Under the pieces are notes generated by a model. It did not search any database. It had not been told where the DNA came from and worked only from the letters and a program-made list of their open reading frames with translations. A stretch of 8,343 nt of DNA from GCA-002713455 sp964428745 (lineage in GTDB: Bacteria; Fidelibacterota; Marinisomatia; Marinisomatales; TCS55), in contig CAYRYZ010000057.1 of NCBI GenBank assembly GCA_964428745.1, forward strand, positions 1-8,343, in the 5' to 3' direction. Position numbers and translations under genes: made by a program. How positions within the stretch are numbered: the first letter of the stretch is position 1; each line of letters starts with the position of its first letter. Shown here one piece after another: positions 1-6,402 of this stretch.

Positions 1-852
1 TCCTAGCCCAATCACTTGGGCAATATTTGGAGTTCCAGCTTCAAATTTCCATGGAACTTCATTCCATGTAGATTCATCCATTTTTACAGTATTAATCATT
101 TCACCACCACCCATAAATGGATCCATTTCTTCCAAAATATTTTTTCTACCAACTAATACTCCGACACCAGTTGGTCCTAACATCTTATGTCCAGAGAATG
201 CATAAAAGTCACAGCCTAGATCTTTAATATCTACTTTCATATGTGGGACGGCTTGTGCTCCATCAATAACTGTTATGGCACCAGCCTTTTTGGCTTCATT
301 GATAATATTATTTATTGGATTAACCGTTCCAAAAACATTTGACTGATGACTTAAACTGATCAATTTTGTTTTGGAGGAAATATTCTTTTTTAATGTTTCT
401 AATTCAAGTGTACCATTTTGTTTTATTGGTATATACTTAAGTGAAGCATTTGATCGTGAGCACAATAATTGCCAAGGTACTATATTGCTATGGTGCTCCA
501 TTTCTGTTATCAGGATTTGATCATCTTTAGCAAGATTTTTTGTCCCCCATGCATAAGCAATTAAATTTATTGACTCCGTTGTGCTGCGCGTAAAAATAAC
601 AACATGTGAATCAGGTACATTGATGAATTGTTTTACTTTTTCACGAACACTTTCATATCGATCAGTTGCTTTCTCTCCAATTTCATAAAGAGCACGATGA
701 ATATTAGCTGCATATGATCTATAATAGGTTGAAACAGAATCTATAACTGATTCTGGTTTTTGACTGGTAGAGGCAGAGTCAAGATAAATAAAATCACCAT
801 CTTTTTGACTAAAGATCGGAAAATCATTTCTAATTTGATTTACATCAAGCAC
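1..852 (-). CDS. sufS: Cysteine desulfurase SufS (3' part beyond window)
   Basis: PLP-dependent cysteine desulfurase, group II (SufS/CsdA type). It takes sulfur from L-cysteine as an enzyme persulfide and passes it to SufE for cluster assembly on SufBCD. 284 residues are visible. The family is about 405-415 long, so roughly 120 C-terminal residues, including the catalytic Cys loop, lie past the left edge. Seen: YLDSASTSQKP near the N terminus, TRSTTESIN (about 88-96), EMEHHSN with His121 that stacks on PLP, DGAQA (Asp197, Gln200), and SGHKMLGPTG with the PLP lysine Lys223. The start is a GTG whose G is the last base of the sufT stop (TAGTG). No ATG lies in this frame between the upstream in-frame TGA and the GTG, so a coupled GTG start is the only reasonable choice. 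Group II enzymes can also act on selenocysteine, which is of interest given selD nearby. The family call is very secure; SufS rather than CsdA rests on the operon. Confidence 0.96.
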   Translation of the reverse strand, partial: MLDVNQIRNDFPIFSQKDGDFIYLDSASTSQKPESVIDSVSTYYRSYAANIHRALYEIGEKATDRYESVREKVKQFINVPDSHVVIFTRSTTESINLIAYAWGTKNLAKDDQILITEMEHHSNIVPWQLLCSRSNASLKYIPIKQNGTLELETLKKNISSKTKLISLSHQSNVFGTVNPINNIINEAKKAGAITVIDGAQAVPHMKVDIKDLGCDFYAFSGHKMLGPTGVGVLVGRKNILEEMDPFMGGGEMINTVKMDESTWNEVPWKFEAGTPNIAQVIGLG

Positions 853-1271
853 TAAAGCATACCGAGTTGGAGCCGTGCTGCTTCATTGATCATGCCACGA
901 TCCCAAGGTGGATCCCAAACTAATTCAACAGTAACTATATTTGAGCCAGGCACTCCCGCAATTTTTTGTTTTACTTCCGTTGCGATCATGTCACCCATAC
1001 CGCAGCCCGGTGCAGTAAGTGTCATCTTTACTTCTATATTAGAACCATCATCTTCGTTATCAGTAATTTCACAGGAATAAATAAGGCCCAGATCTACTAC
1101 ATTAACAGGGATTTCTGGGTCGTAGCATGTTTTCATTGCTTCCCATACAGCTTTCTCATTGACACGTCCATCCGTATTTGTTTCTTCTAGCCAGGGTTGT
1201 TCTTCGGGTATTTTACCTATTGCATCTGCGTCACTGCCTTCAATTCGCGCTAAATTTCCTCTAATCATAAC
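852..1271 (-). CDS. sufT: SufT-type DUF59/MIP18 protein, 5' end lost in assembly gap
   Basis: C-terminal 139 residues of a protein matching the SufT Fe-S maturation family, which carries a DUF59/MIP18 domain. The visible part opens with VMIRGNLARIEG and DADAIG, typical of the SufT-specific N-terminal segment. The DUF59 core follows: a Cys-Tyr-Asp-Pro-Glu-Ile-Pro motif, VVDLGLIY, TAPGCGMGD with the conserved Cys, ELVWDPPWD, and a C-terminal EAARLQLGML. The family is about 175-185 residues, so about 40 N-terminal residues and the start codon are missing in the N run. In the literal sequence the frame reads through the Ns into SufE. I treat this as chance, because the gap length is arbitrary. 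The stop TAG overlaps the sufS GTG by one base. SufT proteins are linked to maturation or transfer of Fe-S clusters, with no established catalytic reaction. A second, shorter DUF59 gene lies at 5515-5889. Confidence 0.88.
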   Translation of the reverse strand, partial: VMIRGNLARIEGSDADAIGKIPEEQPWLEETNTDGRVNEKAVWEAMKTCYDPEIPVNVVDLGLIYSCEITDNEDDGSNIEVKMTLTAPGCGMGDMIATEVKQKIAGVPGSNIVTVELVWDPPWDRGMINEAARLQLGML

Positions 1272-1371
1272 NNNNNNNNNNNNNNNNNNNNNNNNNNNNN
1301 NNNNNNNNNNNNNNNNNNNNNNNNNNNNNNNNNNNNNNNNNNNNNNNNNNNNNNNNNNNNNNNNNNNNNNN
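1272..1371. other. Assembly gap, exactly 100 Ns
   Basis: A run of exactly 100 unknown bases, the conventional placeholder for a scaffold gap of unknown size. It removes the end of sufE and the beginning of sufT. By comparison with family lengths, about 45 SufE residues plus about 40 SufT residues are missing, around 250 bases or more, so the true gap is probably larger than 100. Any reading frame across it is meaningless. Confidence 0.95.
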
Positions 1372-1658
1372 TCTTCTTTTGTGTGATCATTAAATGATCG
1401 TTCTATTAATGATAGAAGACCTTTCACTATCATTGCATCTGAATCGGTTTGAAAAAAATATTTTTCACCATCTTTTTTACAAGTAACCCAAGCTTGAGAT
1501 GTGCATCCATGAATACGATTTTCTTCATTTTTTTCTTCTTTTGATAGACCATCTAAATTTTTTGCGAGATCCACTAAATAAACATATTTGTCTCTGGGAT
1601 CACCAAATATGGAAAATTCATCCCTTATAATATCAAGGGTTTCAATTATGCTAGACAT
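1372..1658 (-). CDS. sufE: SufE sulfur acceptor, 3' end lost in assembly gap
   Basis: N-terminal 95 residues of SufE, the cytoplasmic protein that accepts persulfide sulfur from SufS and hands it to SufB. Seen: a helical N terminus (IIETLDIIRDEF), DPRDKYVYLVDLAK, then NRIHGCTSQAWV carrying the acceptor Cys52, matching Cys51 of E. coli SufE in the same context, and DAMIVKGLLSLIERSF, the usual helix after the core. SufE proteins are about 140 residues, so the last 45 or so are in the N run. The ATG at 1658 overlaps the end of sufD by 8 bases. This is SufE rather than SufU: there is no zinc-ligand Cys pattern and the fold motifs are SufE. The reading frame appears to join SufT across the gap, but this is not evidence of a fusion protein. 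Confidence 0.93.
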
Positions 1659-2919
1659 CTATTAGAACACTTTCTAGCCAATTTGTAACTTTAGTATTAA
1701 TGTAAGTTTTTACACCTTGATTATTTATTTGTTCAATAATTTCCTTGGCAAATCCATTGATAATTAACTCTATAGCTTTGGCTTTACTTATTCCTCTGGA
1801 TTGAAGATAAAACAGTGCTTCTAAATCAATTTGCCCAGTCGTTGATCCGTGTGAACATTTTACATCTTCCGAATAGATTTCTAATTGAGGATTGGAATTC
1901 ATGATTGCTTTAGGGCTTAGCAATAAGTTCTTATTTTTTTGATCAGCGTCCGTATGTTTTGTGCCTTCTTGAACAACCACTTTACCATTAAAAACACCAG
2001 ATGAACTGTCAGATAAAATATATTTGAAAAGCTGATGGCTCTGGCAGGTATTATGAGAATGATTAATAATTATATTTTGATCATGATGCTGATCGTTTCT
2101 AATTGTAGACAGTCCATTCAAACTCGCATTTCCACCTTTATCATTGAAATTCAAATTAATATTATGACGAAAGAGTTTACTGCCAGAGGAAATCGACACA
2201 GTATTAAGCTGAGTGTCAGATCCAAGTGAATAATTGGATGATGCAATATGACTTGCTAGTGCACCTTCCTCTTCAATGCGAAAGTGATTTAATACTGAAT
2301 TATTATTTATAATAATATTAGATACAGGATTAATGAAATAAGGCATGTCTGTTGATCCAATATAATGCTCAATAATTGTTGCTTGTGAATTATATCCAAT
2401 TTGAAAAACAAATCTAGGATGATTCATGATAGGGTCTGATATATCCATCATCGCATAGATAACTTGAATTGGTTTTTCTAAAATCACATTTGAATCAATA
2501 GTAACTGATAGGCCTGAATTCATCATGGATGTGTTCAATGCAGTGAACGGATTTGAGTTTTTATGATCTAGATCTTTATTTGATTTCAAATAATCTAATC
2601 CTGTAGCAACAGAAATTGAATCAGGAATATCAGATAAGTCGGACTGATAATGACCATTTATTATTACAATAAGGTTTGAATCAGGAATGTGTTCAGCAAT
2701 ATTAATGGGTAATTGAGGAAAGTCTTTTGTATGAGATAATCGGTAATTTGATTTTTCTAGAGATGAAAAATCTGTGAATTGCCAGTCTTCCCATTGTTTT
2801 GTAGGTAGACCCAGATTTTTAAATTGGTCAAAGGCCTTTAATCTTAATTGACGTAGCTCCGGATCTTCATTTGGCCAATAAGCTAAGAGGTCATCAAATT
2901 GTTTTTGAAATTGTTTCAT
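1651..2919 (-). CDS. sufD: SufD, SufBC2D scaffold subunit
   Basis: SufD pairs with SufB and a SufC dimer to form the SufBC2D scaffold on which Fe-S clusters are built. The 422-residue length is normal. The N-terminal helical part carries LRLKAFDQFKNLGLPTKQWE (about 23-42) and WQFTDFSSL. A less conserved beta-helix follows. The C-terminal signature includes KNLLLSPKAIMNSNPQLEIY and CSHGSTTG, whose His357 matches His360 of E. coli SufD, a residue at the SufB-SufD interface thought to bind the nascent cluster. LFYLQSRGISKAKA and a helix contacting SufC end the protein. I chose the ATG at 2919 over one at 2931 because it forms a classic ATGA overlap with the sufC TGA stop, and because the sequence from 2919 matches a normal SufD start. 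No clear Shine-Dalgarno is seen, which fits translational coupling to sufC. Overall identity is divergent, as is usual for SufD. Confidence 0.95.
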   Translation of the reverse strand: MKQFQKQFDDLLAYWPNEDPELRQLRLKAFDQFKNLGLPTKQWEDWQFTDFSSLEKSNYRLSHTKDFPQLPINIAEHIPDSNLIVIINGHYQSDLSDIPDSISVATGLDYLKSNKDLDHKNSNPFTALNTSMMNSGLSVTIDSNVILEKPIQVIYAMMDISDPIMNHPRFVFQIGYNSQATIIEHYIGSTDMPYFINPVSNIIINNNSVLNHFRIEEEGALASHIASSNYSLGSDTQLNTVSISSGSKLFRHNINLNFNDKGGNASLNGLSTIRNDQHHDQNIIINHSHNTCQSHQLFKYILSDSSSGVFNGKVVVQEGTKHTDADQKNKNLLLSPKAIMNSNPQLEIYSEDVKCSHGSTTGQIDLEALFYLQSRGISKAKAIELIINGFAKEIIEQINNQGVKTYINTKVTNWLESVLIDV

Positions 2920-3656
2920 GATTCTAGCCAAGAGTAACCTTTTTTCTCTAATTGATTGGCGAGTTCAATATCACCCGATTTCACAATTTTACCATCTATT
3001 AATACATGAACATAGTCTGGATGCATATACTGAAGTAGCCGTTGATAATGAGTTATGGCCAAAAATGATCTATTTTTATTTCTAAAATTATTTACACCCT
3101 CAGCAATGGTCTTTAATGCATCAATATCAAGGCCGGAATCAGTTTCGTCAAGTATAGATAATTCAGGTTCAAGGGTAAGCATTTGTAAGATCTCATTCCT
3201 TTTTTTCTCACCACCTGAGAATCCATCATTTACCGCCCTGCTTAAATATGATTCATCTAAATTTACCGATTTTACTTTTTCGCGCATCAACCTCATGAAG
3301 TCAGCAGCATTAATTTCACTCTTGCCATGATGTTTCAACTTTGCATTGAGTGCTGCTCTTAAAAAATAAGCATTATTTACTCCTGGAATTGCAACAGGGT
3401 ATTGAAATGACATGAAGATCCCAGCCAAGGCACGATCCTCCGTTGCCATATCAAGCAGATTATTCCCATTATAAGTTATAGAGCCTTTGGTGACTATAAA
3501 ATTATCTCTACCTGTGATGATATTAGCAAGGGTGCTTTTCCCAGAACCATTCCGTCCCATTATGGCATGTAACTCACCAGGCTTCACGGATAAATTAATT
3601 CCTTTTAGGATTTCTTTTCCTTCAACGCTTGCATGTATATTTTTGATTATTAACAT
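2916..3656 (-). CDS. sufC: SufC, Fe-S assembly ATPase
   Basis: Soluble ABC-type ATPase that drives conformational changes in the SufBC2D scaffold. 246 residues, the usual size. Walker A is GRNGSGKST with Lys40, the Q-loop region is FMSFQYPVAIPG (about 82-93), the ABC signature is SGGEKKR (147-153), Walker B is LSILDETDSGLD (about 167-177), and the switch His203 is in ITHYQRLL. The phrases GEKKRNEILQ and DETDSGLDIDALK separate SufC from ordinary transporter ATPases. There are no transmembrane segments. It ends with TGA, a true stop at the expected family C terminus (GYSWLES), which shows that UGA still means stop in this genome. There is a 42-base spacer after sufB, the longest gap inside the operon, and the stop overlaps the sufD ATG by four bases. 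Confidence 0.98.
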   Translation of the reverse strand: MLIIKNIHASVEGKEILKGINLSVKPGELHAIMGRNGSGKSTLANIITGRDNFIVTKGSITYNGNNLLDMATEDRALAGIFMSFQYPVAIPGVNNAYFLRAALNAKLKHHGKSEINAADFMRLMREKVKSVNLDESYLSRAVNDGFSGGEKKRNEILQMLTLEPELSILDETDSGLDIDALKTIAEGVNNFRNKNRSFLAITHYQRLLQYMHPDYVHVLIDGKIVKSGDIELANQLEKKGYSWLES

Positions 3657-3680
3657 TCGAAGTGTGTATTGATGATTAAT

Positions 3681-3700
3681 AAAATTAAAAAATTAATTTT
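3681..3700. repeat. AT-only inverted repeat at the sufB-sufC junction
   Basis: AAAATTAA, four As, then TTAATTTT: a perfect 8-bp inverted repeat with a 4-base loop. It overlaps the sufB stop and fills half of the only sizeable spacer in the suf operon. The stem has no G or C and would be weak. It may be a chance product of AT-rich sequence, or an RNA processing or translation-tuning element. No function is claimed. Confidence 0.35.
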
Positions 3701-5147
3701 ACCCCACTGCACCCTCCAGGCTTACTTCCATCAATTTTTGTGCTTCCACAGCAAATTCCATTGGAAGTTCATTAAAGACATCTTTGCAGAACCCATTTAC
3801 AATTAATGATACAGCATCTTCGGTAGATATACCGCGCTGGTTACAATAAAATAATTGATCCTCACCAATTTTTGATGTTGATGCTTCATGCTCCATTTGA
3901 GCGGATGGATTTCTAACATCAATATAAGGGAATGTATGAGCACCACATTTATCACCAATCAAAATAGAATCACACTGAGAATAGTTTCGAGCGTTTTCGG
4001 CATTTTTCATTATTTTAACTCCACCACGGTATGTATTTTGACCTTTACCAGCTGAAATCCCCTTTGATATAATTGTACTTTTCGTATTTTTGCCAAGATG
4101 GATCATCTTTGTTCCTGTATCAGCTTGTTGAAAATTATTTGATAGAGCCACTGAATAAAATTCACCTACTGAATTATTCCCTTTTAATATGCAACTTGGA
4201 TATTTCCAAGTAAGTGCAGATCCAGTCTCGACCTGTGTCCAAGAAATTTTAGAATTTTCCTCTAAACACGTTCCACGTTTTGTAACAAAATTATAAATAC
4301 CACCTTTCCCAGTTTTAGGGTCTCCGGGATACCAGTTTTGGACAGTGGAATATTTTATTTCCGCATTTTTGTGTGCGACTAATTCAACAACTGCAGCGTG
4401 AAGTTGATTTTCGTCCCTCATTGGCGCAGTGCAGCCTTCCAAATAACTTACATGACTTCCTTCTTCAGCAACAATAAGGGTCCGTTCAAATTGGCCTGTT
4501 TTTTCCGCATTAATTCTGAAATAAGTAGATAGCTCCATTGGACATCTAACATTTTTTGGTATATAAACGAAACTACCATCACTAAATACTGCTGAATTAA
4601 GCGCAGCAAAATAATTATCTGTTGTTGGAACAACACTGCCTAGATACTTTTTTACTATATCTGGATGATTTTGCACTGCTTCAGAAAAAGAACAAAAAAT
4701 AACGCCATGTTTTTTAAGCTCTTCCTTGAAAGTAGTTGTTATTGAAACACTATCAAAGACTGCATCTACAGCCACATTCGCTAGCAACTTTTGTTCTTCC
4801 AATGGGATTCCCAGTTTATTATAGGTATCTAATAGTTCTGGGTCGACCTCATCTAAACTTTTAAGCTTTTCTTGCTTTTTTGGGGCTGCGTAATATGAAA
4901 TAGTTTGGAAATCAATATTTGTATAATTCAATTTAGACCAATCAGGCTCATCCATTTTTAACCATTTTTTATAAGCCTTTAATCTCCAATTTAAAAGCCA
5001 ATCAGGTTCATTTTTTTTTGATGAAATAATTCGGATTACATTTTCACTCAATCCAGGTGGAATTGTTTCTTGCTCTATATCGGTTGTGAAGCCGTATTCA
5101 TATTCTTGGCTAATCGCCAAATTAATAATATTCTGATCTTTTTTCAT
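3699..5147 (-). CDS. sufB: SufB, SufBC2D scaffold subunit
   Basis: Core scaffold subunit that receives sulfur from SufE and holds the nascent cluster. 482 residues from the chosen start. Strong family matches run throughout: SQEYEYGFTTDIE, WLLNWRLKAYKKWL, YYAAPKK, a central SYLEGCTAPMRDENQLHAAVVEL region, NSKISWTQVETGSALTWKYPS, and a C-terminal block SQCDSILIGDKCGAHTFPYI with Cys392 matching E. coli Cys405. MEHEASTSKIGEDQ follows, with Glu421 matching Glu434, and the protein ends in MEVSLEGAVG. These Cys and Glu residues are ones implicated in sulfur acceptance and cluster formation. An upstream ATG at 5177 would add ten residues inside the preceding gene. I prefer 5147 because it gives MKKDQN followed by the normal SufB N terminus and sits five bases after the preceding stop. 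Very secure. Confidence 0.98.
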   Translation of the reverse strand: MKKDQNIINLAISQEYEYGFTTDIEQETIPPGLSENVIRIISSKKNEPDWLLNWRLKAYKKWLKMDEPDWSKLNYTNIDFQTISYYAAPKKQEKLKSLDEVDPELLDTYNKLGIPLEEQKLLANVAVDAVFDSVSITTTFKEELKKHGVIFCSFSEAVQNHPDIVKKYLGSVVPTTDNYFAALNSAVFSDGSFVYIPKNVRCPMELSTYFRINAEKTGQFERTLIVAEEGSHVSYLEGCTAPMRDENQLHAAVVELVAHKNAEIKYSTVQNWYPGDPKTGKGGIYNFVTKRGTCLEENSKISWTQVETGSALTWKYPSCILKGNNSVGEFYSVALSNNFQQADTGTKMIHLGKNTKSTIISKGISAGKGQNTYRGGVKIMKNAENARNYSQCDSILIGDKCGAHTFPYIDVRNPSAQMEHEASTSKIGEDQLFYCNQRGISTEDAVSLIVNGFCKDVFNELPMEFAVEAQKLMEVSLEGAVG

Positions 5148-5152
5148 GGGTT

Positions 5153-5515
5153 CTAAACTGAGAAAGAAGTCCCGCAACCGCAGGTACGTTCAGCATTTGG
5201 GTTTACAATTTGAAACCCACCATTAAGGATATCATTTGAGAAATCAATTTCAATCCCTTTAAGATAAAGATAGCTTTTTAAATCACAAAAAATTTGCATT
5301 CCTTGGCTGTTAAATACTTTATCAAATTCTTTTTGTTCTTTTTCAAATGACATATTATAGTTCATACCAGAGCACCCACCAGTAGTTACTTCCATTCGTA
5401 AACCAAAGCCTTTTTTACCTTCAGCTTCCATGACAGCAGAAAGTCGCTCCGCTGCTTTTTTTGTCATCTTTATACCAGCATCAAATATTTCTTTTGTATT
5501 GCTTTGTTTTTCCAT
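5153..5515 (-). CDS. sufA: A-type Fe-S carrier (HesB/IscA/SufA family)
   Basis: Small A-type carrier that accepts Fe-S clusters, or iron, from the scaffold and passes them to target proteins. 120 residues with the three hallmark cysteines: Cys48 in TTGGCSGMNY, and Cys112 and Cys114 in the C-terminal TCGCGTSFSV. A typical beta-rich core includes LKGIEIDFSNDILNGGFQIVNPNA. Family length is about 107-125. The ATG at 5515 shares its A with the preceding TAA stop (TAATG), the same junction as between the two genes upstream. The ATG at 5524 would add only three residues (Met-Gly-Ile) and is less attractive. The position directly before sufB supports calling it SufA; by sequence alone IscA or ErpA is not excluded. 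Confidence 0.93.
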   Translation of the reverse strand: MEKQSNTKEIFDAGIKMTKKAAERLSAVMEAEGKKGFGLRMEVTTGGCSGMNYNMSFEKEQKEFDKVFNSQGMQIFCDLKSYLYLKGIEIDFSNDILNGGFQIVNPNAERTCGCGTSFSV

Positions 5516-5889
5516 TATTCCCATTCCGTTTCTATTTCAGGTTCTTTTCGCTCCTTTGGCTCAGATAAATCAAGGCCTAGTTTTTCTTTAGCTTCATCAG
5601 TAATCATTTCTGGATTCCAAGGCGGGTCAAAAGTGACCTCTACAAATGCTTGATTAACTTCATCAAGCGTTTCAAGCTTAGTTTTTATATCGTCTGACAT
5701 TTGGCCGCCCATACTACAGCCAGGTGTAGTCAATGACATAACAATATTGACATCGGATTTACTATTATCATATGCTTCCTGAATTTGAATATTATAGATC
5801 AGCCCCAAATTCCACAAGTCTACTGGTAGCTCAGGATCGTAACATTGTTTGAGGATATCAATAATTTGTTGTTCTTTAACTTTTGACAT
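5515..5889 (-). CDS. Small MIP18/DUF59 family Fe-S assembly protein
   Basis: A 124-residue protein made almost entirely of one DUF59/MIP18 domain. Seen: KQCYDPELPVDLWNLGLIYNI (about 14-34), TTPGCSMGGQMSDD with conserved Cys58, VEVTFDPPWNPEMI, then a charged tail rich in Glu, Lys and Pro (about 108-124). This domain is shared with PaaD, SufT and eukaryotic CIA2/MIP18, which assist Fe-S cluster insertion. The suf operon position points to Fe-S assembly rather than phenylacetate degradation, and no paa genes are present. The start ATG at 5889 shares its A with the regulator's TAA stop, and a GAGG lies about ten bases upstream. It lacks the SufT-specific N-terminal segment seen in the second copy at 852-1271, so the two are paralogues and probably not interchangeable. 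I leave the symbol blank because short DUF59 genes in suf operons are named inconsistently. Confidence 0.92.
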   Translation of the reverse strand: MSKVKEQQIIDILKQCYDPELPVDLWNLGLIYNIQIQEAYDNSKSDVNIVMSLTTPGCSMGGQMSDDIKTKLETLDEVNQAFVEVTFDPPWNPEMITDEAKEKLGLDLSEPKERKEPEIETEWE

Positions 5890-6287
5890 TATTGGGTAAC
5901 CTCTTGGAGCGTCATTTGAGAAAACATATCTCGCAAATTGTTATTGATTCGCTGAATAGGAATTCGAATATTGCAGTTTGTCATTTGTAAACAATCTGAT
6001 TCGAAATAGCAATCCATCATGCCTAATGGGCCCTCAAGTTTTTCGAAAAAATCCTTTAAAGAAATTTGATCTAAATTGGCAGCAACCTTATATCCACCGT
6101 TAGCTCCCTGAGTTGCTTCAACAATATTATGGCGAGCCATTTGCTGCAAAGTTTTTGCAAGCAATTGCTTAGGTATTCCATATTGCTTAGCAATTTCATT
6201 AGCGCTGGTTAGTGCGTTATCACTCTTTGATTGCATATGGCGTAACGCAATTAATGCATATTCCACTTTTCTTGTAATATTAAGCAT
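5889..6287 (-). CDS. Rrf2-family Fe-S cluster sensing regulator, IscR/SufR-like
   Basis: A 132-residue Rrf2-type transcription factor, first gene of the suf operon and so probably its autoregulated controller. The winged helix-turn-helix spans about residues 1-70: ITRKVEYALIALRHM, SANEIAKQYGIPKQLLAKTLQQM as recognition region, and the wing GANGGYKV. Three cysteines, Cys93, Cys99 and Cys105, have the same C-x5-C-x5-C spacing as the [2Fe-2S] ligands of E. coli IscR (92, 98, 104). The fourth IscR ligand, His107, aligns with Arg108, so the fourth ligand differs or the cluster does. By eye, IscR Glu43, which discriminates between DNA site classes, aligns with Ala44. The protein ends soon after the dimer helix and lacks IscR's long C-terminal tail. 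The start at 6287 has AAGGG six bases upstream. The nearest known roles are IscR or Rrf2-type suf regulators; NsrR is less likely given the neighbours. Confidence 0.93.
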   Translation of the reverse strand: MLNITRKVEYALIALRHMQSKSDNALTSANEIAKQYGIPKQLLAKTLQQMARHNIVEATQGANGGYKVAANLDQISLKDFFEKLEGPLGMMDCYFESDCLQMTNCNIRIPIQRINNNLRDMFSQMTLQEVTQ

Positions 6288-6293
6288 GATATT

Positions 6294-6298
6294 CCCTT
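6294..6298 (-). promoter_or_regulatory. Shine-Dalgarno of the Rrf2 regulator
   Basis: AAGGG lies six bases before the ATG at 6287. It is the clearest ribosome binding site in the window. Other suf genes mostly lack one and sit on overlapping or abutting junctions, consistent with ribosomes entering here and at the next gene (GAGG at 5900-5903) and being handed down the operon. Confidence 0.65.
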
Positions 6299-6343
6299 AA
6301 AGGAAAATTACGTCTTCTATGAGTTTGCGTCCAAGAATTAAAT

Positions 6344-6380
6344 AGGACTAATTTTATCGTATATAAATAAAATTAGTCCT
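6344..6380. repeat. Perfect 14-bp inverted repeat upstream of the suf operon, candidate operator
   Basis: AGGACTAATTTTAT (6344-6357) and its exact reverse complement (6367-6380) flank a 9-base spacer. The repeat lies 57 bases before the Rrf2 regulator ATG and 23 bases after the selD stop. Each arm carries GACTA plus an A/T run, which partly resembles the GACT(A/T-rich) core of IscR type 1 sites, so a palindromic Rrf2 operator is the leading idea. It could also form an RNA hairpin after selD. However, no T tract follows on the minus strand, so it is a poor textbook rho-independent terminator. The two roles are not exclusive. Confidence 0.7.
6351..6380 (-). promoter_or_regulatory. Candidate suf operon promoter inside the inverted repeat
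   Basis: On the minus strand TAAAAT (6356-6351) is a five-of-six match to TATAAT. AGGACT (6380-6375) sits 18 bases upstream as a weak -35. The two elements fall in opposite arms of the inverted repeat, so a regulator bound to the repeat would block RNA polymerase. A start near 6344 would give a leader of about 57 bases. This is inferred from position and weak consensus only. Confidence 0.4.
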
Positions 6381-6402
6381 TACTAATAATATATTTGGAT
6401 GA

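Noticed and set aside
2035..2229. Plus-strand frames inside sufD, sufC, sufT and selD, and a minus-strand frame inside sufB (4448-4636)
   Set aside because: Each lies entirely or largely within a strongly conserved gene in another frame, shows no recognisable domain and has no separate start context. They are shadow frames.
5515..5889. PaaD of phenylacetate degradation
   Set aside because: The DUF59 domain is shared, but no other paa genes are present and the gene is coupled to a suf regulator and A-type carrier.
6344..6380. Strong rho-independent terminator for selD
   Set aside because: The stem is mostly A-T apart from its base, and the sequence after it on the minus strand (ATTTAATTC) is not a U tract. 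Kept only as a secondary possibility.
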